Assembly (NCBI GenBank): GCA_964561545.1
Contig: CAZLQF010000017.1
Location: 1 to 56,680 of the forward strand
DNA from: CAZLQF01 sp964561545
Lineage (GTDB): Bacteria > Bacteroidota > Bacteroidia > CAILMK01 > CAYYUA01
Length of the DNA stretch: 56,680 nt
Direction of reading: 5' to 3'
Shown here piece after piece: positions 9,374 through 19,400 of this stretch (positions are counted from its first letter, which is position 1; each line of letters begins with the position of its first letter). Made by a program: the position numbers and the translations under genes. Under the pieces are notes generated by a model. That model had not been told where the DNA came from and searched no databases. It was given only the letters and a program-made list of their open reading frames with translations.

Positions 9374-10681
9374 TCATTGGTTTTGGTGCCATACCCTCCA
9401 AACATCTCCCTGTTGGGAATCTGTAATGTAAATGGCACCATCTGGAGAACTGGCTAAACCCATAGGGCGATATTCAGCATTGTCTGGCGATTTTAAACTT
9501 TCTTTTCCGGTAAAGCCATCAGCAAATCGAATCCAGTCTTCTTTTGGTTGGTCGCCATCAAACGGAACAAAGGCCACAAAGTAACCTTCCTGTTCTAAAG
9601 GGGCCCGATTCCAAGAACCATGAAAAGCAATGAAAGCTCCATTTTTATATTTGGAAGGTAATTGATTGCCTTGGTAAAATATAAGGTCATTGGGTGCCCA
9701 ATGGCCCGGAAATCCGATCAATGGATCTTGGTATTGATCGCAGCGGCCAATTTTTTCTCCATCACCCCCGTATTCAGGCCCCAAAACCTTTTTTCCTTGG
9801 CGTTGGTCATAATAGCAATAAGGCCATCCCAGGTTATCACCTTCCTCTGCCTTATGAAATTCCTCAGCCGGAAGTTCTGCATTTTCTTTTTCGGTATATA
9901 GGTCCGGAAAGAATTGGCGCAGTTGATCCCTGCCATGTTGAGCCAAATAAAGTTCATTGTCGCGGTGGTTCCAGTCCAGTGCTACTACATGGCGCAATCC
10001 TTTTACATATTTATTGCCATTGGTGTGTTGCTGACCGGTTTTGTCTGCTTTAAATTGCCAAATGCTGGCGTATTTCTCTAACAATGGGCATGGGTCTTGC
10101 CCGGAAGAACCTTTGGTACGCATTTGCTCCATGCACGCATTGGAAGGAGCACCTACATCCACGTATATGTTGCCTTGATCATCAAAAGTAAAAGCTTTGG
10201 CGGCGTGTTGCCTTTCTTCCGGGAAACCGGTTACTATGGTCTCTGGATTGGATTCAGGCATCAATTGGTCTTCTTTTAATTGATACCGGTAAACCTCTGT
10301 GGTTGTGCTTCGGTACAAATAACCGTTCCTGATGTCAATGCCAGTTCCGGTTAAATTTCCAAAATAGGTTTTGATATCCATGACGCCATCACCTGTCGTG
10401 TCGCGCATGGCAACCGTTCCGCCACCATTTTTCATTTGCCTTAAGGCTACATAAACATCACCATTGTTCCTTGCAACAATATGACGGGCCTTACCCAAAT
10501 CTTCGGCAACTTTTTTGGCTACCATGCCTTCAGCCAAATCAAGCCCCGCATTGTCCGGATCCGGCTTCATGGTTGTTTGGGAAGTTTCCTGGTCGGTAAT
10601 GTTGTTTTGCTCATCGCTGTTGGATTGACAGCTAATGGTCATTAAAGCCAATAAGAGCACCCAAATTAAATTCAATTTCAT
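9374..10681 (-). CDS. PQQ-dependent aldose sugar dehydrogenase-like lipoprotein
   Basis: 435 aa. A lipoprotein signal peptide (MKLNLIWVLLLALMTISC, lipobox cysteine at about 18) places it in the envelope. The remainder is a glucose/sorbosone dehydrogenase-type six-bladed beta-propeller: KARHIVARNNGDVYVAL, GLRHVVALDWNHRDNELYLAQHGRD, GDNLGWPYCYYD, GHWAPNDLIFYQG, AFIAFHGSWNRAP and MGLASSPDGAIYITDS. It would oxidise sugars with PQQ as cofactor; the substrate is unknown. Monocistronic, reading toward the atpC terminator. Confidence 0.85.
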   Translation of the reverse strand: MKLNLIWVLLLALMTISCQSNSDEQNNITDQETSQTTMKPDPDNAGLDLAEGMVAKKVAEDLGKARHIVARNNGDVYVALRQMKNGGGTVAMRDTTGDGVMDIKTYFGNLTGTGIDIRNGYLYRSTTTEVYRYQLKEDQLMPESNPETIVTGFPEERQHAAKAFTFDDQGNIYVDVGAPSNACMEQMRTKGSSGQDPCPLLEKYASIWQFKADKTGQQHTNGNKYVKGLRHVVALDWNHRDNELYLAQHGRDQLRQFFPDLYTEKENAELPAEEFHKAEEGDNLGWPYCYYDQRQGKKVLGPEYGGDGEKIGRCDQYQDPLIGFPGHWAPNDLIFYQGNQLPSKYKNGAFIAFHGSWNRAPLEQEGYFVAFVPFDGDQPKEDWIRFADGFTGKESLKSPDNAEYRPMGLASSPDGAIYITDSQQGDVWRVWHQNQ

Positions 10682-10876
10682 GTTTATAGGTTTATTTTTT
10701 AATGGTACAACTCAAATTTAATGAAAGGTAAAGGGTTATGAGCTTTGTTTAATGCACCTTTTCTTTAGTTTTCAAAATTTTATGCGTTTACAAATTCACT
10801 TAAAATTTGTTTTTAAAGCACGTCAGCGCTTCATGAGCCAAAACAGGTGATGAAGATTTTTTAAGGTTTATTCTAC

Positions 10877-11929
10877 CTATTCAAGATTCCATTCCATATC
10901 ATGATCATCTACCTTACCAAGCACAAAAACATGAGGATGCAGGGAGTTTGCTTCGATCACACGCTCATGGCATATTTTGAATAGTTTGGTGCGAAGTACC
11001 AATTCGCGAAACATATCGGTTCGTTGCATCAGTAGCACCATTTTGCCATGATCTTTTAAAACCGTTGCGGCTTTAATGAGCATGACCCGGTACAATTTTT
11101 TAATGTTGGATTTAGTAGCAGATTTTACGCCATAAGGAGGGTTGGAAATAATTTTATCTACCGGCTCAGTTACAAAGTCTTCCATCCGGTAGGCGTTAAT
11201 TGCTCTGAATTCTATTAATTCATCCAAGTTGTTAAGGGCAGCATTTTTCTGAGCCCTTGCTACTTCTTCGGAATAAAGGTCGCCCGAAATGTTGTGAATC
11301 TTTGATCCATAAAGGCTTGCAGCTTCCAAGGGCAACGTACCGCCCCCTGCAAAAGGGTCTACAACCGTATCGCCATCCTGTATATCTGCTAATTGCAGCA
11401 AGGCATAAGCCATGGAAGGCTTTAAGCCGGCCCGGTGAAAATAGGTGCGCTCGAAACGCTGTTCCAAGCGCTTGTCATGATGCTCGATGCCTGCAAAATA
11501 GTATTTGGCAATGACGTCTATCCGGATGTTGTATTGGTATTCCTTTAATGATACCGGTGTTTGGTAGTTTTCCTGTAATGCCTCGCCAGCCATTGCCTGT
11601 AGGTCATTGCTAGTAAAGTCATGTTGGCCGTAGCGCCTACTACTAACCCGGAAGGAGGAGGCCGTCTTCAACTCTGGAATTTCGAGTTGCTTGATGGCTT
11701 CGTAAATGCCATTGCTCGTCTTATCGAATTCTGCAATGTCCTGCTTGAGCTCAATAATGGTGTAAATGGAATGAAGCTGTCTTAATTGATCCAACGTAAT
11801 GTTACGGACGACTAAGCGACCTTGAATCTCAAAAAACGGTTCAACAATAGCTTCAGGCTTTAATTGCCTGACTTCCTCAGTAACAATATCCTCAATGCCA
11901 TGACTGCAATATACTAAGAATTTCCGCAT
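10877..11929 (-). CDS. THUMP-domain class I SAM-dependent RNA methyltransferase
   Basis: 350 aa. N-terminal ferredoxin-like/THUMP region (about 1-150), then a Rossmann methyltransferase (UPF0020 family). Motif I is DGDTVVDPFAGGGTLPLEAA and motif IV is IISNPPYGVKSA (NPPY, used for exocyclic base nitrogens). This architecture is that of the RlmL N-terminal half, TrmN and Trm14-type enzymes that make m2G in rRNA or tRNA. The exact target is not decided by the sequence. It ends 195 bp from the sugar dehydrogenase gene. Confidence 0.85.
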   Translation of the reverse strand: MRKFLVYCSHGIEDIVTEEVRQLKPEAIVEPFFEIQGRLVVRNITLDQLRQLHSIYTIIELKQDIAEFDKTSNGIYEAIKQLEIPELKTASSFRVSSRRYGQHDFTSNDLQAMAGEALQENYQTPVSLKEYQYNIRIDVIAKYYFAGIEHHDKRLEQRFERTYFHRAGLKPSMAYALLQLADIQDGDTVVDPFAGGGTLPLEAASLYGSKIHNISGDLYSEEVARAQKNAALNNLDELIEFRAINAYRMEDFVTEPVDKIISNPPYGVKSATKSNIKKLYRVMLIKAATVLKDHGKMVLLMQRTDMFRELVLRTKLFKICHERVIEANSLHPHVFVLGKVDDHDMEWNLE

Positions 11930-12372
11930 GAATTTCTTTTTGGAGCTAAGGCAAAGGTAAAGGGAATATGGTACTAATTTGAAGGAGGGGCTGTAGTTTT
12001 ATTTTTTTTGCTTTGCGAAGCGCTTTCAAAATTTTTTGCAAATTTTTGCGTACTGTTCACAAATACAATTGATCTATGTTTTATACAACAACCTGAATGT
12101 CATGCTATCCGCCAGCTGTTTGGGCGGTATCTGTGGTCAATGGGCTTTAAAGCCATATCAAAAGCAAGAGTATAAACGAATGGAAAGCTTGAGTGGACTT
12201 AGTGCACAAGCAAGGGTTCACAGATTCTGGATATATTTTACTTGGCTATCGGTCGTTTGAAGGTTTAGGTAGCATTCAAAATGTGCAGGGTTTTGTTGTA
12301 CACCCCGTTTAAAGGAGTTTAATTTTATTTATCAATTTCTTCCTAATTTTCCTGTCAAATATAAGTAAGTTA
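11930..12372. other. Divergent intergenic region
   Basis: 443 bp between the methyltransferase (minus) and the symporter (plus). A 74-codon open frame at 12036-12260 has no protein-like composition and is dismissed. A small GC-rich stem at 12111-12129 (CCGCC/GGCGG) has no T-tract. Nothing else is recognised; promoters for both flanking genes should lie here. Confidence 0.5.
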
Positions 12373-14136
12373 ATGAACCTGGCATTTCTTGATTGGCTGT
12401 TGATTGGATTGTTCTTTGGTATTACGCTCACCATTGGGATTATACTGTCTACCCGTGCTGGCAAGAATGTCCAGGAATTTTTCTTAAGTGGCCGGAACTT
12501 ACCTTGGTATGTTGCTGGTGTTAGCATGGTAGCTACCACATTTGCTGCTGACACACCGCTGGCTGTAACAGAGCTTGTTGCCTCTCAGGGCATAGCTGGC
12601 AATTGGCTTTGGTGGAATTTCATGATCGGGGGAATGCTTACCACCTTCTTTTTTGCGCGGCTTTGGCGCAGGGCCAATATCCTCACTGAAGTTGAATTTA
12701 TTGAGCTCCGTTACAGTGGTAAAGGGGCGGCCTTTTTAAGGCTTTTTCGGTCAATATACCTTGGTTTGTTCATGAATGCCTTGATCATTGGCTGGGTTAA
12801 CCTGGCATTCATGACCTTGTTGGAGGTGTTTTTTGGCATACCTCCGGGCGAACAGATCTTTTATGTTGCCATTGCCATGCTTGTTATAGCCATGTATAGT
12901 TCTTTGGCTGGATTGTGGGGCGTAGCAGTTAATGATGCACTTCAGTTTGTTATTGCCATGACGGGAAGTATTATGCTGGCTTATTTCGTTATTTCCTCCG
13001 AACAAGTAGGAGGGATGACCGGGCTTAAATCTTCTTTGCCCAAGGAAACTTTTCATTTTTTTCCGGATGTAGCCTGGGACGCATCAGCAAAATCTGCAGG
13101 AAAGGTGTTAACGTTAGGGCTCGGGTCATTTCTGGCCTACATTGCGGTCATTTGGTGGTCCAGCTGGTACCCGGGCAATGAACCAGGCGGTGGAGGCTAC
13201 ATAGCCCAGCGGATGATGAGTACCAAAGATGAAAAAAATGCGATTTATGCAACGCTTTTCTTCCAGATCGGGCATTATTGTTTGCGCCCATGGCCGTGGA
13301 TTTTGGTGGGATTGGCAACGTTGGTTCTTTATCCTGATTTATCAGAAGAGGATAAAAGGCTGGGCTATGTTATGGCCATGCGGGATTATTTGCCGGTTGG
13401 TTGGAAAGGCTTAATGCTGGTGGCTTTCGTTTCTGCTTACATGAGTACCATTTCTACCCAGCTCAACTGGGGGGCCAGTTATTTGTACAATGATCTTTAC
13501 CAGCGCTTTTTTGTCACCAATCCTGAAGCAACAAGCGGTAAAAAGATGGTATGGGTATCGCGGTTAATCACGGTTGCTATTGCTGCGGTAGGGCTTACCA
13601 TCAGTGTTTTTTCAAACACCATTACCGGAATATGGCACTTTGTATTGGAATGTGGTGCTGGACTGGGTTTGGTCTTGATCCTTCGTTGGTATTGGTGGCG
13701 CATCAATGTATGGAGTGAAATCGCAGCCTCCATCATGCCCTTTATTTTATATGCTATATGCAAGTTTTTACTTGAATGGGAATTTCCCAACAGTTTTTTC
13801 CTAACGGTGGGTGGAACTACTTTAACATGGTTAATGGTGACATTTTTGACGCCACCTGAACGAACAAAGACTTTGCAATCCTTTTATCAAAGGATCAAAC
13901 CAGGTGGGTTTTGGGAACCGATTCGCTTATCGCTGAAGGAAGGCAAGCCCGATGTGCATTTATGGAAGTTGGCCATGTGCTGGCTAAGTGCTATTTTGAT
14001 GACTTATTCCATGTTATTCGCGATCGGTAAAATGCTGTTCTTAAATTGGAGCGTAGGCTTTGTTTGGTTAGCTGTGTCGATTTTTGGTTTTTTGGTTTTG
14101 AGGTACTTCACCCATCAAACCAGGATTTTTAACTGA
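12373..14136 (+). CDS. Sodium:solute symporter (SSS family)
   Basis: 587 aa inner-membrane protein with about 13 hydrophobic segments. SSS family landmarks: an N-terminal DWLLIGLFFGITLTIGI helix, the FFLSGRNLPWYVAGVSMVATTFAADTPL region (Na+ site in TM1), VAVNDALQFVIAMTGS, the conserved GNEPGGGGYIAQRMMSTKDEKNA stretch, and SAYMSTISTQLNWGASYLYNDLY near TM8, which holds the Na2-site serines. Substrate not determinable. Followed 84 bp later by the mscS-like gene in the same direction. Start ATG 12373. Confidence 0.9.
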   Translation: MNLAFLDWLLIGLFFGITLTIGIILSTRAGKNVQEFFLSGRNLPWYVAGVSMVATTFAADTPLAVTELVASQGIAGNWLWWNFMIGGMLTTFFFARLWRRANILTEVEFIELRYSGKGAAFLRLFRSIYLGLFMNALIIGWVNLAFMTLLEVFFGIPPGEQIFYVAIAMLVIAMYSSLAGLWGVAVNDALQFVIAMTGSIMLAYFVISSEQVGGMTGLKSSLPKETFHFFPDVAWDASAKSAGKVLTLGLGSFLAYIAVIWWSSWYPGNEPGGGGYIAQRMMSTKDEKNAIYATLFFQIGHYCLRPWPWILVGLATLVLYPDLSEEDKRLGYVMAMRDYLPVGWKGLMLVAFVSAYMSTISTQLNWGASYLYNDLYQRFFVTNPEATSGKKMVWVSRLITVAIAAVGLTISVFSNTITGIWHFVLECGAGLGLVLILRWYWWRINVWSEIAASIMPFILYAICKFLLEWEFPNSFFLTVGGTTLTWLMVTFLTPPERTKTLQSFYQRIKPGGFWEPIRLSLKEGKPDVHLWKLAMCWLSAILMTYSMLFAIGKMLFLNWSVGFVWLAVSIFGFLVLRYFTHQTRIFN

Positions 14137-14220
14137 TCAAAGTTGGTCCGTATCCCTGACTAATTTGTTATAACCGTGTAAATGAATAACTTGCAGTTTA
14201 TTATAATTTAAGCAAAGTTT

Positions 14221-15834
14221 ATGAATCGCATTAAATGTTTGGAAGCGCTTTTAGCTACCTTACTACTCTGTAGTTTTCTTCAAGCCAAAACCGAGGATGA
14301 AGGTTCAAAGTTCAGCCTCAATTCACCGTATCATACCGTCCAAACCCATTTACATTACCTCGATAGTGAAACCTATCGGGCTGAGCTTGCGGGCAAAACA
14401 ATGGGAATCCGTGATACATCCAAAGCTAAGGAACTTGCCATCAAACTTAAGCAGTACCTGGATGCAAAAGGATTGTGGGTAAATCTGGACGAACTACCCA
14501 TGGAAGGCGATTACAAAGATACTTCATCAGGAGATCACAAATACGTGCTTTTCGAGGATTACCCAAGGATTTATGTTTCAAAAGCTGATGATGGAAAGTG
14601 GTATTATTCTGAAACTACTGTTGAGGCTATTCCCGAGCTTCATAAAAAAGCCTTCCCATTTGGTACAGACAAGCTACTTGGGATGGTACCCATGATTGGG
14701 CAAAAGGAGTTTTTAGGGCTCGCCATCTGGCAATATATAGGTATAATAATCTTGCTTGTCCTTGCCTTTTTTCTTTTCAAGCTTTTTTATTGGATTTTTA
14801 ATATACTGGTCTTTCGGGGTATCAGGACTGTTTTTGACACGGAAGAAGCCTCTAAACATGTAAGGGCCCTTTCGAAGTTTATAAGTGTCTTGATCGTTCT
14901 TCTTTTAGCGAATTTATTAATTCCTACATTACAACTCCCTGTTGAGGTCTCTTATTTCCTTTTTTTATTAATTAAAATCCTGGCACCTTTAGCTGGCATT
15001 GTCATCCTTTACAGTGTTGTGGACATCCTGGGTGATTACATGAAATTTAAAGCTTTGGAAACGCGTAGCACCCTGGATGATCAGGTGGTCCCAATTATTA
15101 GGAAGACCTTGAAAGGATTTATCATCGTTATCGGTGTCTTGTTCATCCTGCAGAATCTTAATTTTAATATTACAGCGCTGTTGGCAGGTCTTTCCATTGG
15201 TGGATTGGCCATTGCACTGGCTGCCCAGCAGACCCTTAAGGATTTTTTAGGCTCCCTCATGATTTTTATTGACCAGCCTTTTAAGGTAGGCGATTATATC
15301 ATAAGCAACGAAGTGGAAGGAATTGTAGAAGCAGTGGGTTTTCGCTCTTCAAGGATTCGGACTTTTGAGCGTTCCCTTATTGTAATTCCTAATGGTAAGC
15401 TGTCTGATATGGCTATCGATAACATGGGCATGCGCTACCAAAGAAGGCTCTATGCCAATACTGCCATTACTTATGATACGCCACCGGCTCTGATTGAAAC
15501 ATTCAGAGAGGGGGTTGAGAAAATTGTCTTGGATCATCCCATGATCAATAATAATGAATACCATATAAGGTTTAATGAAATGGGCGGCCATTACCTCAAC
15601 ATTATGATTTGGGCGTATTTTGATACCCAGGTTTGGGATGAAGAACTTAAATACCGGGAAGAAATATACTTACAGATCATGCGCCTTGCTGAATCGCTTG
15701 GAGTCCGGTTTGCATTCCCAACAAGCACCATCCATGTAGAGGAATTTCCAGGCCAGGGATCCCTAACGCCTCGATATGGGGATGAATCGTCCAGCTTTCG
15801 GCAAAAACTGAACAATTTCTTTAATCAAAAGTAA
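14221..15834 (+). CDS. Mechanosensitive ion channel (MscS family), with N-terminal periplasmic domain
   Basis: 537 aa. Signal peptide (1-22), a periplasmic soluble region of about 140 residues, then about five transmembrane helices (about 165-345). The last is the pore helix with the Gly/Ala-rich ALLAGLSIGGLAIALAAQQTLKDFLGSL. The MscS beta and C-terminal domains follow (IDQPFKVGDYII, GIVEAVGFRSSRIRTFERSLIVIPNG). It would release solutes on hypo-osmotic shock. It is longer than E. coli MscS (286 aa) because of the N-terminal domain. Confidence 0.92.
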   Translation: MNRIKCLEALLATLLLCSFLQAKTEDEGSKFSLNSPYHTVQTHLHYLDSETYRAELAGKTMGIRDTSKAKELAIKLKQYLDAKGLWVNLDELPMEGDYKDTSSGDHKYVLFEDYPRIYVSKADDGKWYYSETTVEAIPELHKKAFPFGTDKLLGMVPMIGQKEFLGLAIWQYIGIIILLVLAFFLFKLFYWIFNILVFRGIRTVFDTEEASKHVRALSKFISVLIVLLLANLLIPTLQLPVEVSYFLFLLIKILAPLAGIVILYSVVDILGDYMKFKALETRSTLDDQVVPIIRKTLKGFIIVIGVLFILQNLNFNITALLAGLSIGGLAIALAAQQTLKDFLGSLMIFIDQPFKVGDYIISNEVEGIVEAVGFRSSRIRTFERSLIVIPNGKLSDMAIDNMGMRYQRRLYANTAITYDTPPALIETFREGVEKIVLDHPMINNNEYHIRFNEMGGHYLNIMIWAYFDTQVWDEELKYREEIYLQIMRLAESLGVRFAFPTSTIHVEEFPGQGSLTPRYGDESSSFRQKLNNFFNQK

Positions 15835-16097
15835 TTAAAACAGGAATAACTGACAGAACGAAGTAACCTTTGGGTTCTCCTCATTTGCAAAGTTGGCAAA
15901 CATCAATATCCGTTCTCAAGGGAATCTCAATACCAAAATTAGCGATAAGGTTAAAGGCGCTTAGGTAGAGGGGAATTTATCCATAATACAACTCAGAAAC
16001 CCTGTTTTAGGTGCCGGCTATTTGTTATTTACACCTTACTGGTTTTTTCGGTTTAATTGCACTTTAGCCCAATGTTATGGCTTGAGCTTTTGCCTGA

Positions 16098-16319
16098 TCA
16101 ATACTCATCCTCATTGAAGAAATACTCATCATGGGATGGATAATCGGGCCAAATTTCCTCAATGTTCTCATAAGGCTCACCATCATCTTCCAATTCCTGG
16201 AGATTTTCTATGAGCTCCAAGGGTGCACCTGACCTTATTGCATAATCGATCAACTCGTCTTTTGTAGCCGGCCATGGCGCGTCATCTAAGTATGAAGCTA
16301 ACTCCAGTGTCCAATACAT
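16098..16319 (-). CDS. DUF2795 domain-containing small protein
   Basis: 73 aa, strongly acidic, matching DUF2795: MYWTLELASYLDDAPWPATKDELIDYAIRSGAP is the typical helix-turn segment, followed by LIENLQELEDDGEPY, ENIEEIWPDYPS and an acidic tail. The family is abundant in Bacteroidota with no established function. It has its own promoter and an unusually perfect Shine-Dalgarno sequence. Divergent from mfd. Confidence 0.88.
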   Translation of the reverse strand: MYWTLELASYLDDAPWPATKDELIDYAIRSGAPLELIENLQELEDDGEPYENIEEIWPDYPSHDEYFFNEDEY

Positions 16320-16324
16320 AATTT

Positions 16325-16334
16325 AACCTCCTTT
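16325..16334 (-). promoter_or_regulatory. Perfect Shine-Dalgarno of the DUF2795 gene
   Basis: On the minus strand the bases AAAGGAGGTT lie five bases before the ATG at 16319. This is a full match to the anti-Shine-Dalgarno core. Most Bacteroidota genes, including the neighbours here, lack such a site, so it implies atypically strong or specially initiated translation. Confidence 0.7.
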
Positions 16335-16344
16335 ATTTGCCACG

Positions 16345-16374
16345 AAAATATAATAATTAACTAAAAATTTACAA
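16345..16374 (-). promoter_or_regulatory. Promoter of the DUF2795 gene
   Basis: On the minus strand TTG (16374-16372), 19 bases, then TATATTTT (16352-16345). This matches TTG-N19-TAnnTTTG with one mismatch (final T instead of G). The leader to the Shine-Dalgarno and ATG would be short, about 20 bases. Confidence 0.5.
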
Positions 16375-16448
16375 TCATCTTCAATTCAAAAACATTTATT
16401 TTTGAACTAATGGCGGGCCCCCAATTGTATCTATCAAAAAAGTAAACA

Positions 16449-19400
16449 TTGAATCATCAAGACCTTCTACATAAATATTCAAGCCAAACCCTCATCCAAG
16501 AAATTCTTGATGGCCACAAACAACATAAAAATTTAAAAGTTCACTTGGCAGGTTTAAAAGGTTCCGCTAAAGGAATTTTAACCGCTGCATTTTATTCACA
16601 AAGCGCCATGCACCAGTTGGTAATCCTGCCCAATAAAGAAGCTGCCTATTATACGATGAATGATATACAATCTTTTTTGGATGACAAGAAAATTCATTTT
16701 TTTCCGGCACCCTACAAAAAAGACCAACCCTTTGGTGAACATGATAACGGTGCTATTTTAGAGCGCACAGAAGTGCTCAATGCCATCCAGCATCCTTCAA
16801 CCAACGGTCACCTGATCGTTACCTATCCGGAAGCACTCTGCGAGAAGGTTATTACCCAAGAAGCTCTCAATGACAATACTTTTGAAATTAAAGTCGGGGA
16901 TCAACTCGATATGGATTTCATCATTGAATTTTTGGTGGAATATGGGTTTGAAAGAACGGATTTCGTTTTTGAAGCTGGGACCTTTTCCATCCGGGGTGGC
17001 ATCATTGATATTTTCTCCTTCGCCAATGACAAGCCTTACCGGGTTGAGCTATTTGAGGACCGGATAGACTCCATAAGGGTTTTTGATCCTGAAACCCAAT
17101 TATCAGAAAAGAAATTGAACTCGGTTACCATCATCCCGAATATTGAAGAACATGAAGGCAAAACAAGTTATGTTCCTTTTCTTGACTATTTGCCCAACAA
17201 TACCCTTGTTTTTTACAATGATCTGGCTTTTGCGCATGAGATCATTCAAAAATTCCGAAATGAGGCAATTCAGGCTCAGCAAACCAATGCCAACACCTTT
17301 AAATCTGATCCCAGTGTATTGTTTGATGATCCAGATGAATTTGTGGCCAGGATTCGTGAATTCCCGGCCATTGATTTTGGGACCCAATCCTATTTTCCGC
17401 CAGATCTATCCTACAATTTTGACATGATCCCTCAGCCCCCTTTTAATAAAAATTTCGAGTTATTGACCGAAACGCTCAATTCCAATGAAAAAGAAGGTTA
17501 TACCAACTTAATCTTTTCTGAATCCAGCAAACAAGTCGAGCGGATCTACGCCATTTTTGAGGACCAGGAAGCCAATGTTAATTTTATTCCAATCTACAAA
17601 AGCCTCCATGAGGGATATGTAGATCGTGAACACAAAATTGCTTGTTATACGGAGCACCAAATCTTTAATCGCTATCACCGCTATAAAGGCAATCACTATT
17701 ACGCTGGGAAAAAGGCTTTAACTTTAAAAGAATTACAAGACCTGCATCCGGGAGATTATGTAACCCACGTTGATCATGGGGTTGGCGTTTACAGGGGACT
17801 TACTAAAATGGAAGTGCAAGGCAAGGTTCAGGAGGCGGTTAGGCTCGAGTACAAGGGTGGAGATCAATTGTACGTTAATATTCATTCCCTTCATAAAATA
17901 ACGCGGTATTCGAGCAAAGAAGGCAAAAAGCCTACGTTGAATAAACTGGGCACCAATAAATGGGCCAATCTTAAAAGCCGTGCCAAACGGAAGGTTAAAG
18001 ACATTGCTCGGGATTTAATTAAATTGTATGCACAACGTAAGGCTCAAAGAGGTTTTAAATTTTCGCCTGACAATTACCTGCAAACCGAACTTGAGGCTTC
18101 ATTTCTGTACGAGGATACTCCCGACCAGGCCAGCGCTACAGAAGATGTAAAAAAAGACATGGAACATGAGTATCCAATGGATCGCTTGATCTGTGGAGAT
18201 GTGGGTTTTGGAAAGACCGAGATTGCAATGCGGGCAGCCTTCAAAGCCATTGCTGATAATAAGCAGGTAGCTATACTTGTACCTACCACGGTGCTTTGCT
18301 TACAGCATTACAAAACCTTTAAAGAAAGGTTTGAGGATTTTCCGGTTACCATCGATTATATTTCCCGTTTCCGGCCCCAAAAACAACAGAAGCAAACCCT
18401 CAAAAAACTTAATGAGGGTGAGGTAGACTTAATTATTGGAACCCACCGGCTAACAGGCAAAGACATCAACTTCAACAAACTTGGCCTCTTGATCATTGAT
18501 GAGGAACAGAAATTCGGAGTTTCTGCCAAAGAAAAGCTAAAAGCCCTCAAAGTTAATGTTGATACGCTTACACTAACGGCCACACCAATACCACGTACTT
18601 TGCAATTTTCCTTAATGAAAGCAAGGGATCTCTCAGTTATCAATACGCCCCCGCCTAACCGGCAACCCGTTGAAACGCATATTGAGGTATTTAACAACGA
18701 CACCATTCAGAACGCCATTGAATACGAAATTAGCCGTGATGGGCAAGTTTTCTTTGTTCACAATCGTGTCAAGGACATTTACCAGGTTCATGATACCTTG
18801 CGTGAGTTGGTGCCCGATGCCAAAATCGCAGTAGCACACGGTCAAATGGAAGGCAGGAAACTCGAGGAGATCATGCTCAATTTTGTGGAAGGCTTCTATG
18901 ATGTACTGCTATCCACCTCAATTATTGAAAACGGGCTTGATATTGCCAATGCCAATACCATTATTATTAATCAGGCACAAAATTTTGGGCTCAGTGACCT
19001 TTACCAAATGCGCGGGCGCGTGGGAAGAGCTAATATTAAGGCTTACGCTTACATGCTCACGCCGCCTCAATCAGTTATAACCCAGGAAGCACGGCTGCGG
19101 CTTTCTGCCATTGAGGAGTTCAACGATCTCGGAAGCGGCTTCAATATTGCTATGCGGGATCTTGACATTAGGGGTGCCGGTAACCTGCTGGGTGCTGAGC
19201 AAAGCGGTTTCATTGCGGAAGTCGGTTTTGAGATGTACCAAAAGATCCTGGATGAAGCCATTGAAGAATTGAAACATGATGAGTTCCATGACTTATTTAA
19301 GGATGAAGAGGAACATGTATATTCAAGTAAAGATTGCCAGATTGAAACCGACCTGGAGTTGCTCATCCCGGATCACTACGTTACCAATGTAGATGAACGG

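Noticed and set aside
12109..12120. Short match to the tRNA remnant (ATCCGCCAGCTG-like)
   Set aside because: About 11 bases only, no tRNA structure around it; expected by chance.
12036..12260. 74-codon open frame between the methyltransferase and the symporter
   Set aside because: Cysteine- and tryptophan-rich composition without domain pattern, and no leader; reads as chance in an intergenic region.
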